From Streptomyces qaidamensis (GTDB lineage: Bacteria; Actinomycetota; Actinomycetes; Streptomycetales; Streptomycetaceae), in the NCBI RefSeq assembly GCF_001611795.1, contig NZ_CP015098.1, positions 7,750,001 to 7,814,000 of the forward strand: 64,000 nucleotides of DNA, written 5' to 3'. A program made the position numbers and the translations under genes. The notes beneath the pieces were generated by a model. The model saw nothing but the letters and a program-made list of their open reading frames with translations, made no database searches and had not been told where the DNA came from. Below are positions 44,019 through 56,316 of this stretch, piece by piece (position 1 is the stretch's first letter; each line of letters starts with the position of its first letter).

Positions 44019-44028
44019 CTCTTAGCTT
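44000..44028 (+). promoter_or_regulatory. Promoter of the SDR-amidohydrolase-ligase-MaoC operon
   Basis: -35 TTGACG at 44000-44005, a 17-base spacer, -10 TAGCTT at 44023-44028; the first gene starts at 44077. It overlaps both MarR-type sites, a repressor arrangement. Confidence 0.65.
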
Positions 44029-44076
44029 CGATCTCGAAGCCGCACCACCCGCATCAGCTCGTGAAGGGACCCGCCC

Positions 44077-44994
44077 GTGCCCAGCATCGATCTCTCCGGC
44101 AAGGCCGCCGTCGTCACCGGCAGTGGCCGGGGCCTCGGCCTCGCCTATGCCCACGCCCTGGCCGCCCACGGCGCCTCCGTGGTCGTCAACGACGTCGACG
44201 AGGCCGTGGCCGAGGCGGCCGTGAAGTCCATCGCGGAAGCGGGCGGCAAGGCCGTCGCCGAGGTCGTCCCGGTCGGCACCACCGAGGCCGCCGAGCGGCT
44301 GGTGAACCGCGCGGTCGAGGAGTTCGGCCGGCTGGACGTCCTCGTCACCAACGCGGGCATCCTGCGCGACAAGGTCCTGTGGAAGATGACCGACGAGGAC
44401 TTCGACGCGGTGCTCACCACCCACCTCAAGGGCACCTTCACCTGCGCCCGCGCCGCCGCCGTCCGGATGCGCGAGCAGGGCGAGGGCGGCTCGCTGATCC
44501 TGGTCGGCTCCCCGGCCGGCCAGCGCGGCAACTTCGGCCAGACGAACTACGCCGCCGCCAAGGCGGGCATCGCGGCGATGGCCCGCACCTGGTCGATGGA
44601 GCTGGGCCGCGCGGGCATCACGGTCAACGCCATCGTGCCGGTCGCCGCCACCGCGATGACCGAGACCATCCCGGCCTTCGCCCCGTACATCGAGGCCATG
44701 CGCGGCGGCGAGCCGCTGCCGGACTTCCTGCGCAAGGGCGAGGGCTTCGGCACCCCCGAGGACTGCGCGGCCCTGGTCCCGTTCCTCGCCTCCGAGGCCG
44801 CCCGCGGCGTCACCGGCCAGGCCATCGGCATCGGCGGCGACAAGGTGGCACTCTGGTCGCATCCGCAGGAGATCAGGGCGGCCTACGCCGACGGCGGCTG
44901 GACCCCCGCAGCCCTGGCCGACGCCTGGCCCACCTCGGTCGGTGCCGAGCTCCAGTCGGTCGGCATCCCGGCGCCGAAGTTCCCGGAGGCGTGA
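44077..44994 (+). CDS. Short-chain dehydrogenase (3-hydroxyacyl-CoA dehydrogenase-like)
   Basis: A 305-residue SDR with TGSGRGLG (residues 14-21), the NAG triad at 92-94, and catalytic S145, Y158 and K162. The longer C-terminus and overall pattern match the dehydrogenase domain of multifunctional beta-oxidation enzymes, which oxidise 3-hydroxyacyl-CoA to the 3-oxo form. It overlaps the amidohydrolase start by 1 bp. The likely role is the second oxidation of a side-chain beta-oxidation pathway, similar to CouN. Confidence 0.85.
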   Translation: MPSIDLSGKAAVVTGSGRGLGLAYAHALAAHGASVVVNDVDEAVAEAAVKSIAEAGGKAVAEVVPVGTTEAAERLVNRAVEEFGRLDVLVTNAGILRDKVLWKMTDEDFDAVLTTHLKGTFTCARAAAVRMREQGEGGSLILVGSPAGQRGNFGQTNYAAAKAGIAAMARTWSMELGRAGITVNAIVPVAATAMTETIPAFAPYIEAMRGGEPLPDFLRKGEGFGTPEDCAALVPFLASEAARGVTGQAIGIGGDKVALWSHPQEIRAAYADGGWTPAALADAWPTSVGAELQSVGIPAPKFPEA

Positions 44995-45881
44995 TGGACC
45001 CCTCGATGAACGTCGACGACCTGGTCGCGATCGACGTCCACACCCACGCCGAGGTGTCCTCCAAGGGCCACTCCTCCCTGGACGACGACCTGCACGACGC
45101 CTCCTCCGCCTACTTCAAGGTCGAGGGCAAGCGGAAGCCGACCCTTCAGGAGACGGCGGCCTACTACCGCGAACGGAACATGGCCGCCGTGATCTTCACG
45201 GTGGACGCCGAGTCCGCGACCGGCACCCCGCCCGTGCCGAACGAGGAGGTCGCCGAGGCGGCCGCCGCCAACGCCGACGTCCTCATCCCCTTCGCCTCCA
45301 TCGACCCCTTCCGGGGCAAGGCGGGCGTCAGGCAGGCGAGGCGGCTGGTCGAGGAGTACGGGGTGAAGGGCTTCAAGTTCCACCCCAGCATCCAGGGCTT
45401 CTTCCCCAACGACCGCTCGGTGGCGTACGACCTGTACGAGGTGATCGAGGAGACGGGCACGATCGCCCTCTTCCACACCGGCCAGACGGGCATCGGCGCC
45501 GGAGTCCCCGGCGGGGGCGGGATCAGGCTGAAGTACTCCAACCCGCTCCACGTGGACGACGTCGCGGCCGACTTCCCGCATCTGAAGATCATCCTGGCCC
45601 ACCCGTCCTTCCCCTGGCAGGACGAGGCCCTGGCCGTCGCCACGCACAAGCCGGGCGTGCACATCGACCTGTCCGGCTGGTCGCCGAAGTACTTCCCGCC
45701 GCAGCTCGTGCAGTACGCCAACACGCTGCTGAAGGACAAGGTCCTCTTCGGCTCCGACTTCCCCGTCCTCACCCCCGACCGGTGGCTCGCCGACTTCGGC
45801 AAGCTGACGATCAAGGACGAGGTGCGGCCGAAGATCCTCAAGGAGAACGCGGCCCGCCTGCTCGGGCTGACGAAACCGTAA
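44994..45881 (+). CDS. Amidohydrolase-2 family enzyme (CouO-like beta-ketoacyl-CoA hydrolase candidate)
   Basis: A 295-residue metal-dependent TIM-barrel hydrolase. It has the HxH motif H16-T-H18 (DVHTHAE), GFKFHPSIQGF, the third metal histidine region ILAHPSFPW, and the terminal aspartate in FGSDFPVLTP. In Rhodococcus p-hydroxycinnamate catabolism a member of this superfamily (CouO) cleaves the aryl beta-ketoacyl-CoA. The same gene company here makes that role plausible. A GTG one codon earlier is an alternative start. Confidence 0.82.
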   Translation: MDPSMNVDDLVAIDVHTHAEVSSKGHSSLDDDLHDASSAYFKVEGKRKPTLQETAAYYRERNMAAVIFTVDAESATGTPPVPNEEVAEAAAANADVLIPFASIDPFRGKAGVRQARRLVEEYGVKGFKFHPSIQGFFPNDRSVAYDLYEVIEETGTIALFHTGQTGIGAGVPGGGGIRLKYSNPLHVDDVAADFPHLKIILAHPSFPWQDEALAVATHKPGVHIDLSGWSPKYFPPQLVQYANTLLKDKVLFGSDFPVLTPDRWLADFGKLTIKDEVRPKILKENAARLLGLTKP

Positions 45882-45891
45882 GGGGCGTGAC

Positions 45892-47406
45892 ATGCGCAAC
45901 GAGGGACTGGGGTCATGGCCCGCACGCCGGGCCCGCAAGACCCCGCACCGCACCGCCCTGATCCACGGCGAGGACGCCACCGACTACGGCACGCTCCACA
46001 CCCGCACCAGCCGCCTGGCCCACGCCCTGCGCGCCCGGGGCGTGCGCCGCGGTGACCGCATCGCCTACCTCGGCCCGAACCACCCCTCCTACCTGGAGAC
46101 CCTGTTCGCGGCCGGCACGCTCGGCGCGGTCTTCGTCCCCCTCAACATCCGCCTCGCCGGGCCCGAGATCGCCTACCAGCTCGCCGACTCCGGCGCCCGT
46201 GCCCTCGTCTACGGCCCGTCCTACGCCGGTCTGGTCGCGGGCCTGCCCGGCAGCACCGACGTACGCGTCTACCTGGAGGTCGGCGGCGAGTACGAGGCGG
46301 CCCTCGCCGAGGCGTCCGAGGAGCCGGTCGACGAACCGGTCGGCGCCGACGACACCTGCATCATCATGTACACCTCGGGCACGACCGGCCGTCCCAAGGG
46401 CGCCATGCTCACCCACGGCAACCTCACCTGGAACGCGGTCAACGTCCTCGTCGACACCGACCTGATCGCCGACGAACGCGCCCTGGTCTCCGCCCCGCTG
46501 TTCCACACGGCGGGCCTGAACATGCTGACCCTGCCGGTGCTGCTGAAGGGCGGCACCTGCGTCCTGGTCGACGCCTTCGACCCGGACGCCACCTTCGACC
46601 TCATCGAACGGCACCGGATCACCTTCATGTTCGGCGTGCCCACGATGTTCGACCAGGTGGCCAGGCACCCGCGCTGGCCGCGGGCCGACCTCTCCTCGCT
46701 CCGCATCCTCACCTGTGGCGGCTCCCCGGTCCCCACCCCGCTCATCGCCGCCTACCAGGAACGCGGCCTGACCTTCCTCCAGGGCTACGGCATGACCGAG
46801 GCCGCCCCCGGCACGCTGTTCCTGGACGCCGAGCACGCCGTGAGCAAGGCGGGATCGGCGGGCGTGCCGCACTTCTTCAGCGACGTCCGCGTCGTCCGGC
46901 CCGACCTGGCACCGGCCGGCGTGGGCGAGGTGGGCGAGGTCGTGGTGCGCGGTCCGCACGTCATGCCCGGCTACTGGGGGCTGCCCGAGGAGACGGCCGC
47001 GTCCTTCGCGGACGGCTGGTTCCGCAGCGGCGACGCCGCCCAGATCGACGAGGACGGCTACGTCCACATCGTCGACCGCATCAAGGACATGATCATCTCC
47101 GGCGGCGAGAACATCTACCCCGCCGAGATCGAGGACCAGCTCCTCGCCCACCCGGACATCGTCGAGTGCGCGGTGATCGGGGTGCCGGACGACAAGTGGG
47201 GCGAGGTGCCGCGCGCCGTTGTCGTGCCCCGCGAGGGCGCCGACCTCGACCCCGACGAGGTGCTCGCGTCACTGGCCGGCCGCCTCGCCAAGTACAAGAT
47301 CCCGAAGTCGGTGGTCCTCGCGGACGAACTCCCGCGCACCGCCTCCGGAAAACTCCTCAAGTCCCGTGTCCGTACGCGCTACGGCACCCAGGAAGGATCC
47401 GCATGA
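45892..47406 (+). CDS. AMP-forming acyl-CoA ligase
   Basis: A 504-residue adenylate-forming enzyme. The P-loop-like motif is YTSGTTGRPKGAML, followed by FMFGVPTMF, QGYGMTEAAPG, the hinge region DRIKDMIISGGENIYPAEIE and the catalytic C-terminal lysine in LPRTASGKLLK. It activates a carboxylic acid to its CoA thioester. With an SDR, a MaoC hydratase and an amidohydrolase in the operon, the substrate is likely an enoic or aryl-propenoic acid. Confidence 0.92.
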   Translation: MRNEGLGSWPARRARKTPHRTALIHGEDATDYGTLHTRTSRLAHALRARGVRRGDRIAYLGPNHPSYLETLFAAGTLGAVFVPLNIRLAGPEIAYQLADSGARALVYGPSYAGLVAGLPGSTDVRVYLEVGGEYEAALAEASEEPVDEPVGADDTCIIMYTSGTTGRPKGAMLTHGNLTWNAVNVLVDTDLIADERALVSAPLFHTAGLNMLTLPVLLKGGTCVLVDAFDPDATFDLIERHRITFMFGVPTMFDQVARHPRWPRADLSSLRILTCGGSPVPTPLIAAYQERGLTFLQGYGMTEAAPGTLFLDAEHAVSKAGSAGVPHFFSDVRVVRPDLAPAGVGEVGEVVVRGPHVMPGYWGLPEETAASFADGWFRSGDAAQIDEDGYVHIVDRIKDMIISGGENIYPAEIEDQLLAHPDIVECAVIGVPDDKWGEVPRAVVVPREGADLDPDEVLASLAGRLAKYKIPKSVVLADELPRTASGKLLKSRVRTRYGTQEGSA

Positions 47407-47858
47407 GCCTCACCGTCAACGGCCTCGACGAACTGAAGAAGCTGGCCGGCAGCGACCTCGGCACCAGCGAGTGGATCGAGGTGACGCAGGAGCGTATCGA
47501 CACCTTCGCCGACGCCACGGGCGACCACCAGTGGATCCACGTGGACCCCGAGCGCGCCAAGGACGGCCCCTTCGGCGCCCCCATCGCGCACGGCTACCTC
47601 ACGCTCTCCCTCTTCATCCCGCTGTTCACCGAGCTCCTGGACGTCCAGGGCGTGACGACGAAGGTCAACTACGGCCTCAACAAGGTGCGTTTCCCGTCCC
47701 CCGTGAAGGTGGGCTCCCGCATCCGCCTGACGGCGAAACTCGCCGAGGTCGAGGAGGTACCGGGCGGCGTGCAGATCACCGTCGAGGGCGCCATCGAGAT
47801 CGAGGGCGCCACCAAGCCGGCCGCGGTGCTGCAGAGCCTGTCGCGGTTCTACGCCTGA
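47403..47858 (+). CDS. MaoC-like (R)-hydratase
   Basis: A 151-residue hot-dog fold enoyl-CoA hydratase. The hydratase-2 pair D41 and H46 is present (GDHQWIHVD), followed by GAPIAHGYLTLSL and YGLNKVRFPSPV. It adds water across the enoyl-CoA double bond, the step between the ligase and the SDR. ATGA overlap with the ligase. It ends the operon. Confidence 0.9.
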   Translation: MSLTVNGLDELKKLAGSDLGTSEWIEVTQERIDTFADATGDHQWIHVDPERAKDGPFGAPIAHGYLTLSLFIPLFTELLDVQGVTTKVNYGLNKVRFPSPVKVGSRIRLTAKLAEVEEVPGGVQITVEGAIEIEGATKPAAVLQSLSRFYA

Positions 47859-47883
47859 GCCTGCCCGGTCCACCAGGCGCAGA

Positions 47884-48720
47884 TCATCCGGACTGGCGGG
47901 CCGGCACCAGGTCCAGAAGGCGTTCCGAGGCCTCCTCGGCGAGGGGGGAGAGCCGTTCGTGCACGGTCCGGAACGTCTTCTCGGCCGGTTCGGCCGGCCA
48001 GTCGGCGGGCAGGTGCTCGACCGGCAGCCGTGGGTCGCGGCGGACGATCTGCAGCCACTCCGTCTGGAGGCGCAGGCGCAGCACGAGGGCGTCGTCGGCG
48101 TCCGGCAGGTCGTCCTCCCAGTGCTGCCAGCGCCCCGCGAACCCCTGGTAGCGGTCGGCCAGTTCGGACAGCTCCCAGGTCTCCTCGATCATCCGGCCGA
48201 TGTCCATGCCGGTGTCGGCGTGCGCCCGGAAGACCTTGACGTGGGCCGACAGACCGAGCTCGGCCACCAGGGCCGACACGTCGACCTCGGCCGGGGCGAT
48301 CCACAGGCCGTTGAAGAGCGGGCCGAAGCCGCTCCAGGTCAGCTGGGAGCGCAGGTCGTGGCGCTGACGCTGCCAGGACTCCGGCAGGGAGAAGCCGAGC
48401 AGCGTCCAGGTGCCGTCCCACCGCCGGTTGACGGCACCCGTCTGCCAGATCCGCTGCGCGCCGTCGTGCAGCACCGCCTCCGAGCGCTCGGTGAGCCCGA
48501 AGTACATGCGGCGGCCCTCACGCTGGCGGCGCAGCAGGTCACGGCCCACCATGCGGGTCAGTGTCGAGCGGGTGGCCTGCTCGCCGATCCCGGCGCGGGC
48601 GAACACGTCGATGACGCTGCCGGAGTACACGCACACGTCACGGCCGAGCACCTGGTCGCCCAGGAACGTCAGCATGAGGGACTGGGGCCGCAGCGACTCT
48701 TCACCGGTCACGCGGCCCAC
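47884..48720 (-). CDS. PaaX family transcriptional regulator
   Basis: A 278-residue PaaX-type repressor with an N-terminal winged helix (LRPQSLMLTFLGDQVLGRDVCVYSGSVIDVFARAGI and ATRSTLTRMVGRDLL), the central domain marker WTLLGFSLPESWQRQRHDLRSQLTWSGFGPLFNGLWIAP and a long C-terminal ligand domain. PaaX proteins sense aryl-CoA thioesters such as phenylacetyl-CoA. It is convergent to the acyl-CoA operon and could add a second control. Confidence 0.9.
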   Translation of the reverse strand: MGRVTGEESLRPQSLMLTFLGDQVLGRDVCVYSGSVIDVFARAGIGEQATRSTLTRMVGRDLLRRQREGRRMYFGLTERSEAVLHDGAQRIWQTGAVNRRWDGTWTLLGFSLPESWQRQRHDLRSQLTWSGFGPLFNGLWIAPAEVDVSALVAELGLSAHVKVFRAHADTGMDIGRMIEETWELSELADRYQGFAGRWQHWEDDLPDADDALVLRLRLQTEWLQIVRRDPRLPVEHLPADWPAEPAEKTFRTVHERLSPLAEEASERLLDLVPARQSG

Positions 48721-48764
48721 CGTACCTCCGCCCGATCAGTCCGTGACCTGCTGGTACCCGGGGA

Positions 48765-50441
48765 TCAGGCCCCCTCGACGTCGACGAACACGGGGTTGGA
48801 GTAGAACCACGTGTCCGCCCACGGGTCGCCGTCCCCGGGCGCGTGCGGGACCGGCCCGTGCGGATCGACCGAGGCGCCGAGGTACCCGGTGCCGTTCCGG
48901 TTGCCGTCGCTGCCGCGCAGCCGGACGTAGAAGGACTCCTCGCCCGCGGTCAGCGGGATGCGCAGGGTGTAGGTGCCCTTGCGGCCGGAGACGTCCTGCG
49001 TCCGCACGACCCGCGTGTCCGGGGCCTTCCAGGTGTCGCGGTCGGTGACCGGGCCGCGCACCGCGCCGCGGATGACGTCCACATGCGCCAGCTGGGGCAG
49101 GATCCCCTGCGGGTTGGGCCGGGAGGCGGTCGTCACCGTGACGTTCAGGGTGAGCCTCTCACCCTTGCGGACCCGCAGCCGGCCGCCGAGCGTCACGCCC
49201 CGGCCCCGGTCGCAGTCGCGGGTCAGGCGCACCTCCAGCCCGTCGAGCAGATGCCCGTGGTCCAGCCACACCCTGCCCGCGCGCATCCCCGCCATGACCG
49301 CGCGGTAGCCGTAGCGCATCACGCCCACGTGGGTGCGGCTGAACTGGCCGGGCCAGAAGTCGCTGCCCGGCTGCGGGGTGTCGGTGTTCACCGGGTCGGG
49401 CAGCCTGCCGGTGCTGTCGAAGGTCTGCCCGGGCTGCCAGTCGCCGTTCTTCCAGGTGTCGAAGACGATCCGGTGGGCGTCGGAGTTGGTGGTGACCGAG
49501 AACAGCCGGCCCTCGGCCAGCATCGAGTCCCACAGTCCGCCGACGGTCGCGGTCGCCCAGTCGAAGCCGCCGTAGGTCAGGTAGGCGTCCGCCGGATAGC
49601 CCGGCCAGGACTGCGCGGACGGCTTGTTCTCGTACTCTCCGCGGATGGACGTGGCGCCGCGCCAGCCGGGGATGGCGGCGCCCTGGGCGCCCGGCGCGCC
49701 CTCCATGCCGATCACGATCCCGGGCGCCGCGTCCCGCCAGTTGCGCATCTCGTGCGGGGAGTCGATGCCCAGGCGCATCGGATGGTTGGCCAGTACCAGC
49801 ACGTCGTCGACGTAGCCCGAACGCCGCTGCTCGGCCAGCCACTTGATCGCTTTCACCGCGTGCGCCTCGTTGCGGGCGGTGTCCGCGTCGGCGGCGCCGC
49901 CCTTGTCGTAGGCGAGGAGCTTGCCGTCGTAGGCGCTCTCGAAGCGGGTCAGCACGTCGACCTCGTGCGGGCCGGGCGCGGTGAACACCGTGCAGTGCTC
50001 GGCCGCCGGGATGTACCACTCCAGGCCCTGGAAGATCAGCTGACGCGGGTTCTCCGCCCGCGCGTCGAGGATCTCCCGGTGCTCCAGCGCGGCCCCGAAG
50101 TCGGCGTGCCCGAAGTTGGAGTGTTCGGTGAACACCATCCAGTCCAGGCCGTACTTCGCGCCCTGGGCGGCCAGCTGGGAGAAGGTGTACTTGGCGTCGT
50201 GGCTGTAGACGGAGTGGATGTGGTGGTCGCCGACGAGGTAGACGAGGCGGGGGTCCTCGCCGCCCAGCCGTGTGCCGCTGCCGTCGGCGGCCAGGGTTGG
50301 GGTCGCCGCCGGGCCCAGGACGAACGCCGCGCCGAACAGGCCCGCGCGGCGCAGGAGCCCGCGGCGGGACACGCCCTGCGGATCGAGGGCGGCGGGGGAG
50401 ACGGACGGGTCGGCCCAGGCGGGCAGTTGCTGCTCGGTCAT
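48765..50441 (-). CDS. Tat-exported PHP-domain phosphoesterase
   Basis: A 558-residue protein. R26-R27 in SRRGLLRRAG with a hydrophobic stretch to ATPTLA forms a Tat signal. The PHP-type metal motifs are GDHHIHSVYSHD, TEHSNFGHAD, LANHPMRLG and a late TNSDAHRIV, in the order typical of PHP hydrolases. The C-terminal 200 residues are a beta-rich domain. It probably hydrolyses a phosphate or phosphodiester outside the cytoplasm. It is the last gene of the leftward glycan operon, 25 bp after the metallophosphoesterase gene. Confidence 0.8.
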   Translation of the reverse strand: MTEQQLPAWADPSVSPAALDPQGVSRRGLLRRAGLFGAAFVLGPAATPTLAADGSGTRLGGEDPRLVYLVGDHHIHSVYSHDAKYTFSQLAAQGAKYGLDWMVFTEHSNFGHADFGAALEHREILDARAENPRQLIFQGLEWYIPAAEHCTVFTAPGPHEVDVLTRFESAYDGKLLAYDKGGAADADTARNEAHAVKAIKWLAEQRRSGYVDDVLVLANHPMRLGIDSPHEMRNWRDAAPGIVIGMEGAPGAQGAAIPGWRGATSIRGEYENKPSAQSWPGYPADAYLTYGGFDWATATVGGLWDSMLAEGRLFSVTTNSDAHRIVFDTWKNGDWQPGQTFDSTGRLPDPVNTDTPQPGSDFWPGQFSRTHVGVMRYGYRAVMAGMRAGRVWLDHGHLLDGLEVRLTRDCDRGRGVTLGGRLRVRKGERLTLNVTVTTASRPNPQGILPQLAHVDVIRGAVRGPVTDRDTWKAPDTRVVRTQDVSGRKGTYTLRIPLTAGEESFYVRLRGSDGNRNGTGYLGASVDPHGPVPHAPGDGDPWADTWFYSNPVFVDVEGA

Positions 50442-50466
50442 GACGGATCCTCGGCGTTCTGTGAGG

Positions 50467-52299
50467 TCAGTGGCTCATGAAAGAGGTGACGGGCAGCGCC
50501 CTGGCGACGATCCGGACGTCGCCGAGCCGGCCGTGGAAGATCTGGTCGATCTTCCCGCCGTACTCGTAGCCGCCCAGCAGCCACGGCAGCCCCACGGAGG
50601 TGATGCCGACGGAGGGGGCCTTGGGGTTGCGGAGCACCGGGCAGCCCTCGACGTACAGCGTGGTGTGTCTGCCGTCGTTGACGACCGCGAGGTGCCACCA
50701 GGTCTCCAGCGGCGTCTCCTGGCCCCAGTTGGTGGCGATGCCCTGCTGGTTGAGCGGGCGCATCGCCCACTGCGGTTCCCGGTCGTTGGACAGCGACAGC
50801 GTGGCCAGCGGCTCGTCCGGGTCGTCGGCGGTCTTCCCGGCGGCACCGCCCGTGCCCGTGCGGGAGACCAGACCCGACCAGGCGTTGTGGTCCGGGTCCC
50901 AGTCGGCGGGGAGCCGATAGAAGGCTTCGATGGTGTAACCGTCCTGGAACGTCACCGAGTTGAGCGGGGCGCCGTCGACCGTCTTCAGATACGCGCCCTT
51001 CAGCGGGGACTTCAGGCCCTGGAACTCCAGGCTGCCGTGGCCCGGCTGGTCGGGGTGGTGGTCGGCCGACCAGCCCAGCGCGCCGCCGCCGACCGACACG
51101 AGGGAGAGGTCGTTGCCCCGCCCGGACAGGTCACGGACCGTGCCGGCCGTGCCGTCCACGGGCTTGTCGAAGCGCCAGTACGCCATCGTGCCCGGGACGA
51201 GCAGCTTCGAGACGGGCCGGGCCGCACGGGCGGGCACGGGCGCGAATCCGGCGAAGCGCCGCTCGAAGTCGATCTCGACGGAGAACCGGTCGGCGTCGCC
51301 GCTCAGTTCCATCTCCTGCCGCTCCAGCTCGTTGAGCCCCTTCGCGGCCCGGCCCAGGATCCACGGCGAGAGCGTCTCCACGTCGATGACCCCGCGGTCC
51401 AGGTCGAACCGGTACAGACGGATCATGGCCGCGCCGCCGAAGTACCGGTTCTGGTAGTTCGTCAGATGCAGATGGACATCGTGCCCGGCCGCGTTCTTCC
51501 GCGTCGCGCGGCCGGCGGGCCAGTAGTGCCCGCCGAGCGCCAGGAAGATCTGGTCGTGGTCCTCGATCAGCCGGTCCCACAGCTGCTGCCCGTAGTCCGA
51601 CAAGGTGTCGTCCGCCATGACCAGTTCGTGCGTCGTGAGGATCACCGGCGTCTTCGGATGCTTCGCCAGGACGTCCTTCGCCCACGCGTAGCCCTGCGGC
51701 GACAGCCGCCAGTCCAGGGCCAGCACCAGCCACTCGCGGCCGCCCGCGGTGAACCGGTGGACGGTGTTGTAACCGTCCGGGGAGGCCCCGCCGAACGTCC
51801 GCTGCCCCGCGAACCGCTGCGGCCCGAAGGCGTCCAGGTACGGTGTCGCGCCGCGCTGGTCGGTCGTCGACGATTTCACGTCGTGGTTGCCGGCCAGGAC
51901 GCTGTAGCCGACGCCCCGCCGGTCCAGCAGCCGGAACGCCTCGCCGATCGCCGCGAACTCCTCCTGCACGCCGTTCTGCGTGAGGTCGCCGAGGTGGGAC
52001 AGGAAGACGATGTTCTCCTCCCGGCCGTGCTCCAGCAGATAGCGCAGCGAGGCCTCGACCGGCGCCTTGTCGATGCTCGGGCCGTCGAAGAGGTACTGCG
52101 TGTCCGGCATCACCGCGAGCGTGAAGCGGCGCCTGTCGGGATCGGGGCGCCACGCCGAGGCCGCCGCCCCGGCGGTGACGGCCGGCAGCGCGGTCACGGC
52201 GGCGGTCACGCCGAGCAGGGCGGTGGCGCGGAGGAAACCGCGTCTTCCGGCACCGGCCTGGGGCGCCTCGCCCAGGTCGTGGTCATGCGAAGTGCACAC
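50467..52299 (-). CDS. Tat-exported metallophosphoesterase with LamG-like domain
   Basis: A 610-residue protein with a Tat signal (R19-R20 in GRRGFLRATALLGV). The calcineurin-type phosphoesterase domain spans about residues 60-330, with PDTQY, SHLGDLTQNG, GNHDVKSS and GGHYWPAG as metal-binding motifs. A concanavalin-like LamG domain occupies about residues 400-610 (GTMAYWRFDKP, YTIEAFYRLPADWD, WWHLAVVNDGRHTTLYVEG), a carbohydrate-binding module. The start is GTG with GGAG upstream. It probably removes phosphate from an extracellular, possibly glycan-linked substrate. Confidence 0.85.
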   Translation of the reverse strand: MCTSHDHDLGEAPQAGAGRRGFLRATALLGVTAAVTALPAVTAGAAASAWRPDPDRRRFTLAVMPDTQYLFDGPSIDKAPVEASLRYLLEHGREENIVFLSHLGDLTQNGVQEEFAAIGEAFRLLDRRGVGYSVLAGNHDVKSSTTDQRGATPYLDAFGPQRFAGQRTFGGASPDGYNTVHRFTAGGREWLVLALDWRLSPQGYAWAKDVLAKHPKTPVILTTHELVMADDTLSDYGQQLWDRLIEDHDQIFLALGGHYWPAGRATRKNAAGHDVHLHLTNYQNRYFGGAAMIRLYRFDLDRGVIDVETLSPWILGRAAKGLNELERQEMELSGDADRFSVEIDFERRFAGFAPVPARAARPVSKLLVPGTMAYWRFDKPVDGTAGTVRDLSGRGNDLSLVSVGGGALGWSADHHPDQPGHGSLEFQGLKSPLKGAYLKTVDGAPLNSVTFQDGYTIEAFYRLPADWDPDHNAWSGLVSRTGTGGAAGKTADDPDEPLATLSLSNDREPQWAMRPLNQQGIATNWGQETPLETWWHLAVVNDGRHTTLYVEGCPVLRNPKAPSVGITSVGLPWLLGGYEYGGKIDQIFHGRLGDVRIVARALPVTSFMSH

Positions 52300-52346
52300 G
52301 GGTGCTCCAGGAGGTGACTGAGACGGTGATCGGGAGAGGGGAGAAC

Positions 52347-55276
<2,930 letters not shown>

Positions 55277-55280
<4 letters not shown>

Positions 55281-56197
55281 GACCATTCCGGAGTCGGTGC
55301 GGCGGGACCGGGCAGGACACGGCCCTGCAGGTCCCAGGCGGGGTCGAGGGGGATGCCGAGACGGTCCAGGACCGTGGGGGCGATGTCGATGAGGCGGGGC
55401 GTGTCGAGCCGGGTGCCCGCGGGCCCGCCGGGCTCGGCGAGGATGACGAAGACCTCCCGTTCGGCACGCGAGTCGCCACCGTGACCACCGGAGTCGAGGT
55501 GCCCGTGGTCGGTGGTGACCAGCACGGTCCAGCGCTCCTCGGCGCGCCCCGGGTCCGCGCGGCGGGCGTCGATCGCCTCCAGCAGCCGTCCGAGGTGGGC
55601 GTCCTGGTCGAGGAGGGCCCGGTCGTAGGCGGGGGAGAGCGGGCCCGTGGCGTGGCCGGCCTCGTCGGTGGCGCCGAAGTACACGAACAGGGCGTCCGGG
55701 TCGTCCTCGGTGAGCCAGCGCAGGACGGTGCGGGCGACGCGGCGGTCCGCGGTTCCGTATCCCCGGCGTTCACCGTTGTGGCGCACCCGTCGGCCGATGG
55801 ACCGGCCGAGTGTGCCGCGGCGCACCAGGGCCGGCCAGGACACGGCGGCCGCCGTGCGCAGACCGGGCCGGGCGGTTCCGGCGCGGGTCAGGAAGTCGGG
55901 GTAGCGGGTGTAGTCGGCACCTTTGAAATCGTTGCCGGTGACCCCGTGGCGGTCGGGCCACACCCCGGTGAGGATGCTCGACCAGCCGGGTCCGGAATCG
56001 GTGTAGGCCGGGCCGGCCGAGGGCCCGTCGTCGGCTCGGCCGTAGGGCAGCAGGCTCGTGCCGACGGCGCCTTCGGCCATCAGGGCGTGCAGGACCGGGG
56101 CGTTGGCCGGTGAGTGGGTCAGCCGGTCGTAGCGCAGGCCGTCCATGCCGACGACGAGTACCTTGGCGCGTCGGCTCTTGGCGTCGGCGTCCGTCAC
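55277..56197 (-). CDS. Alkaline phosphatase-fold phosphodiesterase/pyrophosphatase
   Basis: A 306-residue alkaline phosphatase-superfamily enzyme. It has the N-terminal metal aspartate in VVGMDGLRYD, the nucleophile region SGPGWSSILTGVWPDRHGVTGND, FVYFGATDEAGHATG and the terminal metal pair TTDHGHLDSGGHG, as in nucleotide pyrophosphatases and phosphodiesterases. No signal peptide is visible, so it is cytoplasmic. It is coupled to the GH2 gene within the sugar operon and may remove a phosphate-linked substituent from an imported sugar. Confidence 0.85.
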
Positions 56198-56268
56198 TGG
56201 GGTGCCTCTCTCGTGTGGTGGCCAAGAGCTCGGGACCGGCTGTCGAGTCCCGGGCGCGCGTCCGCGGT

Positions 56269-56296
56269 GGCTGGTCGCGCAGTTCCCCGCGCCCCT
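56269..56296 (-). repeat. Dispersed Streptomyces intergenic repeat, copy 2
   Basis: Read on the minus strand: AGGGGCGCGGGGAACTGCG followed by CGACCAGCC. This is the same element as at 17107-17140, here in the 119-bp gap between the phosphodiesterase and permease genes. Confidence 0.6.
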
Positions 56297-56316
56297 GGAG
56301 CAGCCCCTTCAGGGCG

